Source: Acanthornis magna (Eukaryota > Chordata > Aves > Passeriformes > Acanthizidae). From it: a stretch of 64,000 bases of DNA. The stretch's first letter is position 1; every line of letters starts with the position of its first letter. Positions 1 to 12,000 of this stretch are shown one piece after another. The position numbers and the translations under genes were made by a program. The stretch covers positions 17,437,501-17,501,500 of the forward strand of contig JAWUZG010000029.1 of NCBI GenBank assembly GCA_036785705.1, written 5' to 3'. A model generated the notes under the pieces. The model made no database searches. It was not told the origin of the DNA and was given only the letters and a program-made list of their open reading frames with translations.

Positions 1-440
1 TTAAGTTCCTCCTGTCCCTCAGTCCATGATGGTATTTCGTATCTCCCGCTTTCCTCCCTTCCTCCTTCCTGATTGGTCCCTGTCCCTTTGTCTCTCCCTG
101 GTTCCTCCCCCGTGCCGTTCCGAGGTTGGTTGTTACCCTCAGAATAAAAGTCTGATGCCTGGCTGAGGCGAGGTCTTCCCCCTTGAGCTCAGGCAGCTGA
201 CCCTCATGTGACTGTGTGTCTGATTTGCTCCGGGCGAAGGAACACTCCCTTTTTGCAGCACTCTGGCTTTGTGGACAGGGTGTCTGCCTTCTAGGAAGGC
301 GCGGCTCGCGGCTAGGGGACCCTATCCCTGACTGCGGTGAACCTGAAATCCAGGGACATTTGCAGACGCCACCGACGAGCTGCTGACCAAACCCTGGTGG
401 TCAGCTGGTCCAGCCCGCGCCATCGGCAACACCCTAATTC
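1..440 (+). mobile_element. LTR-like fragment (R/U5 part), truncated at window edge
   Basis: GC-rich, CpG-containing sequence that differs from the AT-rich DNA following it. An AATAAA signal at 143-148 is followed by a GC-rich stretch, an arrangement typical of the R/U5 part of a retroviral LTR. The upstream part is pyrimidine-rich. The right border is uncertain, no primer binding site can be seen after it, and the left end is cut by the window. It could instead be a GC-rich regulatory region. The assignment rests on layout only. Confidence 0.35.
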
Positions 441-1963
441 TTGCAGTCCCGAGACTGGTACCATTAATTGAGGAAAACAAAGCAGCTGAAAATAACCTCT
501 TCATAGACCCTTATTTTGGTACCCCATTGATTACTATCCCAAGTAGAAAGAAGGGTGGGGACAAGATTGTGTAGGATGAAGCCATGAAAGTAGCTAGTAA
601 GAGGACAGCATGAAAGAGTGCTCCTGGAAGCATGGAAAACAGAAAAAATGAGGGAATTTAGGAAGAAAGGAGGCATTGTGATCTTCCCCACTGTGGTGGG
701 AATGAGGAATGGCAAGCCACTGGTTAGTGGGTACAACTCTAAAGGCACTAAAACCAATGACAGACTCAGAAGATACCCCAAGCTGCCTCATACAAGGTAA
801 TTATCAGAGATAAGAATTTTATTGTCCACAATATACACAAATGCACTTGCTGTTTTGTGCACTGAGGACTGAATAATACTTCTATACACTTTTATATATA
901 TTTATATATGACTACTGAGGGCAGAAGGAAGGACACCAAAAAATACTGCTAGATGAGCATACTTTGTTACTGCACATCAGTAGCTATTTTTCTTGTTTGC
1001 TGATTCACCAAATAAAACTGGTTCACTTGTTCTCTTTGGAGAGAGGGGAAGTGTTGCCAGATCTCTTAAAGCTCATGAACAAAATAAACAATGAGGAGGT
1101 CTCTACACTGGTCTATGCCAAAGTGGGGGTCATACATGTTTGAGGAAGTTGATGATAAAGCTTTGGTAGTGAAACAGCTATATTAACAGTGCTTAAAGCT
1201 GGGATATTAATTAAACACAGAGAAGCCTAGACAAAGGATTGGGGCTTAAGCATTGGCAATGTAAAGAGTTTGGACTGAAATATGTCCAAGGCTGAACCTT
1301 TGCCCTAGAAGTGGTAAAAACAATTAAAAACATCGAAAATCTTGCATATTATAGCCTCTTACTCCCTGCTTCAAGTGAGTTTGTCATATTCCTCTAGTCT
1401 ACTTCCCTATCACCTATTCTTTTTTCTCTTTCGAGAATAGTGGTTTTTGAATTTAAGTGGCCACAATGCCTGTTAGTCTGTAATAAAATAGTGGCCACTA
1501 GTTATTTATGGTACTTACTACTATCAGTTCAAGGTAATTCCCTAGATCCCTGCAGTCCATTTGCCAGACAAGCTCTTGACTCCATAGGCTGTCAAAACAG
1601 TCTAGTTACCTGCCCTGTTGTAAGTAGCTATATGTTTTTTTTTAATATCTTTATTCCACAGCAAAATCCAGCACAAATGTTTTGTAGATATAGACAGCTC
1701 CTGCACTGTCTTCAAATAAAGCAGAATTTAAGGTGGAAAAAATCTAGTTGAAGCAGTTATATTTGTCCATGTCTTTTTTTAATAGACAAATTTGAAGAAG
1801 AGGGACACCTTTTGGTTTTTATTTTTTTTTCTTTATCCCTCCCTCTTTTTTTTCCCCTTTCCTTTAGCAAATACTTTGACATTTTCAGTGTAATAAAAGC
1901 TGGACATGGATCCATCTTTGGAAAAATGTTGGGATGTATTGTGGGGTAAATTTGTTATTCAGG
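441..1963. other. AT-rich region without recognisable gene
   Basis: No gene is recognised. One short open frame at 618-800 (+) encodes about 60 residues and ends just before a GT-containing stretch. It is discussed as a finding but not called as an exon. The rest is AT-rich, with short homopolymers near 1630 and 1820-1860. Confidence 0.4.
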
Positions 1964-2403
1964 CTTTTAAGTAGAAATGGAGGAAAATATAGTAACTTAA
2001 TTTTTGGTGATTACAGATTATCCTTTCTTTGTGTGTGAAGGTAAAATAAAATTCCAGTGTTGCTTGCTCTTCTGTGTATCAAAAAAATTACTTTTAACCT
2101 TTTATTTTACCTTCACACACAAAGAAAGGATAATCTGAAATCACATAAAATTAAGTTACTATATTTTCTTTGTTTTACTTGGGTTTTTCACCCTGCAGGT
2201 GAAAATACCATCTAAAAGGAAAAGAAAATATGTATTATTCACCTCTCTTTGCAACCTCAATTTCATAATTTCCTCCATTTCTACTTAAAAGTGTGTAGCA
2301 TAACAACAAGACCCACAAGCACTTGAACAATGCAGATATTATTAAGGCAAAAGAACCTTGGGAAGCCACAAAAAGCAAATACTACAATGTTATGCTACAC
2401 ACT
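1964..2403. repeat. Nested foldback (inverted repeats)
   Basis: Left arm 1964-2051 is matched as reverse complement in two blocks: 1985-2051 pairs with about 2099-2168, and 1964-1986 pairs with 2269-2291. The roughly 100 bases between the two right-arm blocks (2169-2268) contain a smaller palindrome around 2188-2206. Immediately beyond, 2291-2305 pairs with 2388-2402. The arms have only a few mismatches. This could be a hairpin-type non-autonomous DNA transposon or a local inverted duplication disturbed by a later insertion. No coding capacity is seen. Confidence 0.75.
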
Positions 2404-2569
2404 TGTAGGACAAAAAGGCTAGCTCATGTTGCAGTGAGATATGTTTTGCACCTGTTCATGTGATTCTAGAGACAGGTCTTGAAGAATGGTCTAGTGGAAC
2501 CTGGTGAAGGTGAAGGTCTAGTGAAGAATTGTCTTGAAGAATGGGGAAGTGGAACAGTGAATTATTTGA

Positions 2570-3137
2570 ATCCCCATGGCTAAGTAGAGGACACTTCTCC
2601 CTGTTGGAGTGACACTGACCAAAGGAAAACCCCCATACACTGGCCCCCCCTCCTCCCCGGAGCTGTTGGTTTGAAGGAAGAAGGGGGGTGAGCTGAGAAA
2701 TGGTGTCTTAATAGGGAGAGGGGTGAGCAGAGAAATAGTTTTTGTAGCAGAAGGATTGTGGTGATGGACTGACTAAGAAAAAACCCCATACCCTGCCCCT
2801 GCCCCAAACTGTTGGTTGGAAGGAGGGAGGAGGGTGAGCAGAGAAATCGTGCCTTAAGAGGGAAGGGGGATGAGTGAAGAAATGGTGTCTTAAGAGCTTA
2901 TTTTTACCTCTGATTTATCCTCTGACTCTGTTAGGTTAATAAATCACATTGCAACTTTAAGTTTGGAGTCTGTTTGCCCTTTTCCTGTGCATTCTCCCAC
3001 CAGTGACTTATCTCAACTCATGAGTCCAGTGTGTTTGTGTTAGGGTTTTTTTCTCCTCTGCACAGATGTGGCAGGAGAGAGTAGAGAGAGCAGACATAGT
3101 AGGTTGCTTGGCATTTAGCCAGGGTCAAACCTTGACA
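2570..3137 (+). mobile_element. Truncated ERV LTR, same family as 56740-57908
   Basis: This block is clearly homologous, in the same orientation, to the LTR ending at 57908. Both carry a repeated purine-rich module (near 2655-2760 and 2815-2895), an AATAAA signal around 2938-2944, and a shared 3' end finishing in CA. The 5' part present in the other copy is missing. The layout matches avian ERV-L type LTRs, as far as I recall. The minus-strand open frame at 2580-2807 is an accident of the GC-rich LTR. Confidence 0.65.
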
Positions 3138-5269
3138 ATCCTTAAATATTTAAAGATCACCCTGTCTAAAATAGAATTTTCCTGTCTGATTTAGAAGGCC
3201 TTCAGCAGAATGTAGCTGTGGTATTGAAGGAGAAAGTAAGGAAAGCATTCTGGGAAAGGTTATAAACTTCTGCTCACGAACTGAACTGTGATTTCAGTGT
3301 AGTATAACACTATTTTCACTGGCGTCTGTAGGAGCAGGAAACAGATAGTTTCTTGTTGTCACATGTGATAGACTGATAGAAGAAGTGATATTTTTCAAGT
3401 TGAACCAGTGGTTACTGCTGTTGTTTTGCTTTCCTATTCTTTATGCTGCTCCTACTGGAAAAATAGATAAGGACCATGACCCTGACAAAGGTAGGAAAGG
3501 CCTATGAGAGTGGGAATACTTTGTGGTTGGAAACATTAGCTGTTCAGGTAATTTTTAATGGAGGTTTTTAACCATGCGTAGACACCCTACAGCAAGAGTG
3601 TACTCCGTATATGACCATGTGACTATTAACTTTTTACTGGATAAGAGTGGGCAGCTGAGAGTAATATGCTGCTGGATGAAACATTTATGTTCTCACCAGC
3701 TCAGTGCAGGTATGAGGTGAGTCCATGCTGGCCAGAGAGTTGTTAGTGAGGCAGGGAGGTGCAGCTCACCACTGCCTCTTAGGGATAATTCTTGATCTTA
3801 CCAGATGTCCCTTTTCTGACCCTCTTCTTTTCTCTGAAGGTCTTATAACTTTTCCTGCTATTTTTGTGTCCTTGAGTGACTGTATCTGATTATAAAATTT
3901 CTTGCTTTTATTTCTTCCCCATTTGCTAATTTTGCTGATTTTAATTTATCTTCCATATACAAGATTTTTTTTTCTGAAGTCAAGTCCATGTCTCTTGGAT
4001 TTGCTAAGGTCCTTCCAAGGACTTGACAAGGTCAAGATAAGTCTCAGGCCACATTCAAATGAACCTCAAAAGATGGGGTATGAGCTACAGTTCTCCTCTT
4101 TGATATTTTAATCTCTTTTGATCATTAACACCACTGACCCCATTAGGGTCTGCCCTGAAACTGAATCTTCATTTACATCTTTGTCTGCATCAGGGTTTGG
4201 AATCTTAATGGCACCACTCAAAACTAAACACAGTATGTATGTATGCAAACACCAGCTTTGTTTACATTCCAAGTGGCTGCCATTAATAGATATTTCAGTG
4301 TCAACCTACAACTGTTGAGGTTGAATGGTCATTGTTACATGAAAAAAACTATCAAGGTGGAGCAGGAAGAAAGCACTGAATCATTACAACAATGGAGAAT
4401 TTTCATCCCATTCTTCCCGTCTTTTGCGTGCACTTATATCTTATTAATCATCTGCAATTGCTGTGAGGTTTTGGGATGGCCAGGTGTGTAAAATAGTGTT
4501 TTAATTCCTAGATTGTTTCTTAAATTTACTTTTCAAGGTAGGGGACCTCTGTAATATCAGCTTTTCACACCAGAAGGATGCATTACTGAACTATGGACAA
4601 CTTTTCATCTCTGTAGAACTGTTTTTGACAGCAAATGCCTTTAGTAAAGATCTACTATTACTCTGAAATATTTATCTTTTTTCTTGTCTGTAGGTAATGA
4701 ATTAATGAGGTCTATTTGGAATCCTGTCCTAGATATGTCTCTTTCTATTGACTATTCTGGTTTTATCGTCAGTATGTGCAGTGGTTAGTGCATGTGGTGA
4801 ACTTTACCAATATCTGAATGTCTTCTAGGCCTTGTCACCATTCTATAAGCCTAGCATTTCTAGTGTGGCAAAATCTATGCCCTTTATGTTACAATTTTGA
4901 TATCAGGATGAAATTCAAACCTCTCCTAAAATTACAATTCTATCAGGGCTGTGCCTGTGTGTTCTCCCATTGTAATTAATGACTGATACCCTGGGCAGGT
5001 TAGGAGCTTCCCAGCTGGTCTGTGTGGAGCTGAGATGGGCTGTTTTGTGACAGTGAACTGACTTGAGATAAGGTGATTTTACTTCTATCTTAAAATCCAG
5101 AATACCTGCAAGACATTTGAAGGCTGTGTGTTTTCTTCCTGAGCACTGAGTAGTTCTCTAGTATCATTGCAGTGAGCTGCCTGGATCAGGCCTTGCCTCA
5201 AGTTCATCTGACAGCTCCTGCTGTCCAGTCCATTCAGCCAGCTCTTGCTTGATGGTACTGGTGGGAACT
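3138..5269. other. No gene or repeat recognised
   Basis: AT-rich sequence with only short open frames in all phases. None shows a motif or a convincing exon structure. Confidence 0.4.
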
Positions 5270-6060
5270 TGTCCTTGTTCAAAAGACGGGTTTAAAAAGC
5301 AGGAACGTTCCTGGAATGGAAAAGATGATTCCCTCCCTCCGAATTATAACTTTGAAATTATGGGGCTTTCAGGTGAAGATATTGGAAAAGGAATAACAGT
5401 TCTATACTAGAAAATATATATGTGTGTAAATATATTGAAAACAGAACAAAGAGCAAAAGCAACAGTGCAGCTACAACCGGCAGGGTCTGCTGTTGGCTCC
5501 TGGTGAGGCAGAGGGGCTGCAGTAACTCCCCGGCGGCCCCCCGCAGTAACTCCAGGGGCTGCTGTTGGCTCCCGACAAGGCAAAGGCTGTGATGGTTCCC
5601 TGTGGGTTAGGAACGCTCTGACGAGGGCTTGGGAACCTCCTGAGGTGGCAGGGGTAGTTCTGGCGAAGGGAAAGACGGGATATGGCTACCTTTGCAAAAA
5701 ATTTTTCTCGGTACCACTCCAGGCGGCAAGATAAGCTGTAGCAATGCCCCCAGAGCAGTGGGCTGGAACAGTGGAGATGAGCAGACCCGTGGCGGTAAGC
5801 TAAACTGTAGCAATGTCCTCAGAGCAGCCAAACTTCCTCTGTAACATATAGGACCACTGAGTCGAAAAACGGAGAGGCCAGCCCCCACACCCCAGGTAAA
5901 TCTCGGTTAGCCCAAACACCTCTTGTCGTATTGTACTGCAGTTACTGAGAACTAACACCCCACCCCCATCAACTTCCACTCCAGCCAGAGAACTCATTCC
6001 CCAGCCAAAACTCCCCAACTCTTGTTCCCCGACTGAGCTATTATGTGAGAGTGATTGCCC
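5270..6060 (-). mobile_element. ERV-L-type LTR, minus orientation
   Basis: Read on the minus strand, the end at 5270-5420 matches the conserved 3' end of the LTRs of the provirus at 35589-42626: a TTATTCC block, a CCTGAAAGCCC-like block, a TATAATTCGGAGGGA block and a terminal ACA. The middle closely resembles the plus-strand LTR ending at 48463. A 66-bp direct repeat lies at about 5731-5826, in what would be U3. The 5' border is uncertain: a TGTTAG start at 5957 is possible, but similarity may run to about 6060. No target duplication was found. Confidence 0.65.
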
Positions 6061-9000
6061 ATTTCTTTTGTCTCTTAATTACCCCATGTTCATCTCCATC
6101 TCCAGAGAACACTCTCCTCTCACAGCATCTTCGTTTCAGGTAACAGATGGGAGAAAATTCCCTGAAAAACCCAAACCCACAATAGCACCCCAAGCAGTTA
6201 ATGATCTTTTGATTATCAACATTTTTCAAACCATATTTTGCCCATTTTTTCCACTGGTAGTGAAGTCTGTATCTCAGAGCAGGCCACACAGCCTGTCCAC
6301 CACAGTACCATTTCAAATCCTGACTTCTAGTTCCTGCTTTGTAGTGGAGATGGTGGCCTTTCTCTGGTGCTGTGGTAATTTCATATGGGTGTCCCACCTG
6401 TGTATATGCACCTGCATGGAATTAATCAAAAGGTCATCCTTTCCCATTTCTTTTAGTTTCACACTTTCATGCTGCCCTGAAAATACACACTCCCAGTGTA
6501 GTCTTGTTTTTTATCTGGTCCAGGTCAGACATCTGCATGTCCTGTGGTCTAAGAATCCCTTTGGATATTCAATTCTGCCTGAAGGTGTTACCAATCACAG
6601 CCTTTTGCAGCAGACACACACTGTTGAACCTGTTACTGGTGGTTCTGTTCCTTAAACACTGTATGCTGGTCCTACTGGTCTTAAATTTTGATTTCTCATT
6701 GATGTAGCAGTCATTCAATACTCTCTTTTTTGGAGATCTCAGAGCTGAGCAAGCTAGCTTGGCAGCTAGGGAGAGCTTCAGGAGACAAGTGTGCAAGGTG
6801 ATGGCTGACAGGGCATTGGTAATAAGAAATGTTCACACTGCTATCAAACTGTGGCAAATTATGTCTGCCTGCTGCTTTTTGCATAATAGACTACACCTCT
6901 GAAATTCAGAAGTCCATGAGTTTTCTCCTAGTTCTGCAAATTTGGTGAAGGCAAAGATGCTGTGACACTTGTCAGATAAAAAACTTCATCAACTCACTTC
7001 ACCATGTACTCCTTTGTCCTTAGGAGTTGTTGGGTGGCAAGAGAGGCAAGTGTGATTTTTCAGCTGCACAGACCTAGTTAAAAGACTTGCAGCACAATTA
7101 ATGCAGAAAATGCAGTAAATCCAAAACACAAGCCCTGAGGAATATTTGCTCTCCTTCCCCCAACTCTAGCAATACCACTGTGTGTTAGTGTATGTATGTG
7201 TGAAGAAAGGGTTCACCTGACACACTGTTCCCTTTGCAGTCCAAGACATTTATTTCTTTGCCCATCCATTCTTCTGTATTCCCTTGTCTCTCCTGAAATC
7301 ATTCAGGTTTTTAGGATGAGGTTATCTGATAGCTTAGTTGCACATAGCATGTTGTAGTGCCAGTCTCATGGGTATTAGCTGGAAGAGGATCAGACTTACC
7401 ATATTACTGTTGGCAGGCAATCTGGAGAAAGCATAAGCTGTTGCTGATAATCCTGATGCTCAGGCTAAGTGTTTTCACTAAATTACCTCTTCCAGCTCTC
7501 AGATGCTTCAATCTCTCTGGCTACTTAAGAATGAGCTTCTTCAGAGTGATTCAGATTTTAGGAACTCCAATTCACATTTGGAGCTCTCTGCACACTGCAG
7601 TGGGAGTCTCAGGGTTTCTCATTTGGGCAACTCAGCCAAGTGTCTGAAATTAGATGGTGTAGATTCGTCCTGTGTTTCTAAAGAAAATAATGCATTTTCT
7701 CTGAGTTGCAGAGCTGCTTGAAATAGTTACAGTGAAGTCCAAGCTCAAAATAATATTAAAATTTTCTTTTCCTTTCCTGTGCCTGGTATTTACTAGATGC
7801 ATTTAGATTTTCACGCATGGTGTGAAGTCATTTTAAATAGCACAAAACGTATGTTTATTGGAAAATATAAAGTACCATAAACCACAAAAATACTCCAGCA
7901 AACTGGAGACTATTCCTTTTTTCAGCTTGCGGGATTGGTCAAAATGGTAAAGCCCAAAGCAAGCAGAAAACATCAGAACAGCTGTTTTTAAACAGCTTTT
8001 ATTGGAAAGTCGTATTTCCTTCTGGCTGCCATGCCTACAAAAACCCTTATATATGGTGAATACTCCTGACAATGACAACTTCTGATAATATCATCACAAC
8101 GTGAAGATGGAATGCTTCTAGGAAACAGTAACATCTTTCAGGGAAGAATAGCATCTTTCCATAAACAACCTGCAATACCTAAGTTCATTGTTGATTGTGA
8201 GAACTACACCAAACACCTCAGGGGATTTCAGCTGAATTTCTTTTTTGAAGCTGGAAATTTTCTTAAAAGATTTGTCAATTTTTAGTGCATCACACCTAGT
8301 TTCTTAACTCTTCTTGAGATAATAAATGTTTTCAGGTGATGTTGACACTAGTGCTGAGAGAGCCCTCTAAAACTTCTCTGAAAAATATATGCTTGTAAAA
8401 ATGATCCAATTGAAGTGTTTGGAAATTCAGTGGTGGAATCAATGATTTCAAAGACAGGAGCTTCTGGGGTCTCTCTCACTGCAATCCACTGTCTCAAGCA
8501 TTCCTTACCACGAGAAATCCTGCATGCTGAGGATGCCTCTGCCACCCATGTGACCACTCCTCACCTTTGGATTCACAGCCAGAAGGCTTCAGAATTGATA
8601 TTATTAGGCTAAAGAGCAACAAGGTAATGAGAAGGAGAAATGTTCAAAACAAACAAGAGCAGGAAATGTTCGTGCAATATTTAGTTAAGCAATGGACCTC
8701 TCTGATGGAGGATGCTGAGGGTGCTAAATCTTAATCTGATTAAACAGAAAACTTTGGACTGTTTGGACACATAATACACAGATGGTGCATGAGGCACCTA
8801 AACTCACGGTGATTGGATATGAAGTGTCACCACAGTCTGCCTTGTTCTTAATAATTTTTAACATATTTATAATTTCTCTTAGTGCTTACTTTTGGGTACT
8901 GATGGAGACATGATTCAGAGCTGGATATAGGACACTGCTTTAACGGACCTTTGGTCTTATCCAGGATGGTTGTATTTGTTTCTTCTTAATTTTCAAAGTC

Positions 9001-12000
9001 AAATTGCCCAATGATTTAGGATACCAGAGACATTTCTAAAAAGATAAAAATTCTGAGATCCTAATTCTGATAATTTTAGTGATTGGCACTAAAAAATTGT
9101 ATGGGTATCTAAGACCTAAATTTATCACTGCACCTGTGAAATTTGCTTGTGTTAGGAACTGAGTAAAGAGGAGCAGAGGTATGAAAAACCAGGATGATAG
9201 AGCTTCAGTCCTGCTGAAGCGAGTGGGAATTTTACCCTTGACATTTCTGGAGCTAGGATTTTATTTAATGCTGTCATTTTCCAGTTCTCACACTACATGA
9301 GCCAGGGGATACAGGACTGAAAGAACAAATTATGCCTTTCGTTAATACAAAGAAGTATTTCTCCATATGACTGATTTTTAAGATTATATTTGGAAAATGT
9401 AAAATGTAATTAAAATTCTTTCAGTCTTGGTGAGGATAATTTACATTAATAATATGCCTTTTTGTACTGAAGGGCAGAAAACAACTGCTTAGAGATAGGA
9501 AGTGTTTCCTGTTTATCATAGGTGGCTGTTTTTTCACCACTTTCTCTAGCATGTATTTTAGAGAATAACACATTTGGATGGATATTTGGTTTAATTTGAG
9601 ATGATCTTTGGTTAAAATAGACCTCTTGAAAACATGCAAACTCTTCTACACATAGGAAAGTAAAGGGAAAACATCAAAGTAACTGCTATTTTATGGGTTG
9701 CCAATTAAAATAGTCATGTATATTGTGGTCTTTTTACAGCAATAATAATAAATATTTTCAATTACCACTGTGTTTTTTGCCTCAAAGATGTTCAGGTGAT
9801 TTGCAAATGATGTACATGTATTGCTCTACATGGCAGTGAACTGCAGCCACAGGAAGTGCCTGGTGACCTGGTATTTCCTGGCAGTGGAAGGTAAAAAAAT
9901 GTACTATACCCTGAATGAATCTGTAGGAATTCTTTGGGAAAGCAGGATGTAAATGGAGACTTGAAATCTAGCCAAGAGCTGAACAGCAAAATGCAAAGAA
10001 TCAGATAGAATCAGGTATCAAGTTTCGTATACAATTTAGTAATTCTTTGAGTAGCTGGATTAAATTTTAACTAAAACTGGGAAGAAACTGTTTTTTCTTG
10101 GAAAACTTGAAGATCAGAACCTTTCATAATGTGATCATGTCTGCAGTTTCGAATGGAGTGAGCATCCCTCTGCAACCAGCCAGTTAAGAGCCCTCTCCAA
10201 CCATATGGAAAATCTGGCTTCTAAACTTATTTAATCACGTTACCCTCCAGAATGACTGTCTTTATTCTTTGTGGGGCAAATGCTCACTTTGACCTAAATG
10301 AGCTTATCAAACTACTACAATTTTTTGAATTAGTATTATTTGGGCCTTGAACAACTTATTGTATGGTACTGCTGGTGCTGCCACTGAATGGCCAGTTTAT
10401 TTTCTCTCTGACAATCTGTACAATGTGGCCGAAACAGCAGTGAAGGAGCTTAGAAATGAGCAGCACAGTGGTAGCTTGGTGATCTGGATACTCTCTTGAG
10501 AAATGTTAATATAATTCTCCAGCTTCTTACATGACTACATGATCCAAGCCGAGGGGGAAGCAGGACTGTCTCTACCTGCCTTTTTTCGGGAAGAACGTTT
10601 CTTCTTGAGTTTAGAAACTTGACTGAAATTTCATCAAATCATCACTGCTATTTTCTTTATGAATAAATGTTTTGTGCCTTTAGGAAAAAAAATGGTGTCA
10701 GCAAATAATTAAATTTAAAAAAACTCCTAAACCTGATAATTCTAAAATAATGGAACTGTCATGGTTCCTTACCTTTCATTTAGGTAATATTTAACTTTTT
10801 GCTTTCTAAATATAGTGTGAATCATTCTCCTTGCTTTTGCTGTCTTAGGGAGAGCATTGGTGCTTATATGATATATATTACTGGTGACAGACAAAATAAT
10901 TCCTTAGAAATGCTTTATACTTGGATTATTTTCCTACATTGTTTTGGAGAGGCAGCTACATGATGGATCTCAGTAAACTGCATGAGCAGTCTTCATTGTA
11001 ATGGTATGAAGTGTCTATAAAGAGCAGCAACTCTTTTAAATTCTGGAACAACTGCCTACTCTTTTGATGTCAAAAATAATTGCAAGTGTCAGAAATGTTA
11101 TATGTAAATATTTTTTTTGTTTCAAAAGAATGACATGTTAAAAAAGCCCAACAAACTCTCATTGGTAGAAGCTGTTTTCTTAATGAACTTGTCTTATATT
11201 ATTGAACATCCAAATAAATAATAAAAAAAGTTAACAAAAAAGCTCTATTAAGCTGAGGTGCTCCACTATGGTAGAGCTAAGCGAAATTAAAATTAACTGC
11301 TGGAGTTCAGTAGTGATTCTCTTCCATCCTTTGAAGAGAGGGAACTGAAATATGCAGCATTTCTGTCTGACTTAGGCTTTTGTTGAGAAACCAAGGTAGG
11401 GCTGATGTTTATACCTTAAACGTAACCACATTTGCTGATATTTTGTAAACCTTTTGGTGTGCATTGAACAAGCTTTCAGTAAACTGTGTCCTGGCTATTA
11501 TTTTGACAGTAGTCTTCATGAAACATAGTGTTTCCAAGTGGTTTCCATCCAAATCAATGCTAAACTTAATGCATTTATGTGGAATTTACATTTATTCTTG
11601 GGAACACAAAAAATTGGAACACTTCAATTGCACATTTATAATTTTAACATATATTACAAGAAAAATAAAGAATTGCACTGATTTATGTGTATTGGAATCT
11701 TTAAGATGTTGACACTGTTTTCTTAGATCCCTACTCCTAAAACTTCAGCTTGCTGCTGGCCTTTCGTGAAAACTTTGTCAGCCTTGACTCTAAATTTTGT
11801 CTGTTCTTAGGATAGGGTGATTTGCCTGCCTTTTCCAGAGGATTTCTTGCATGTGCTCTGAGTCAACATTTCTAAACATTACTAGATAAAAAAACCTGCA
11901 CGGATGAGTTTACAAACCATGTGATAAACAAGGAGGAGGAAGATTTTGGAAGGTTGTTTGTATGTGTACATGCATGTACATTTTGCTCAGCTTATCAACG

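Noticed and set aside
6068..6655. 195-residue plus-strand open frame
   Set aside because: No motif, no credible start context or splice signals, and competing frames on the other strand. Length alone is compatible with chance.
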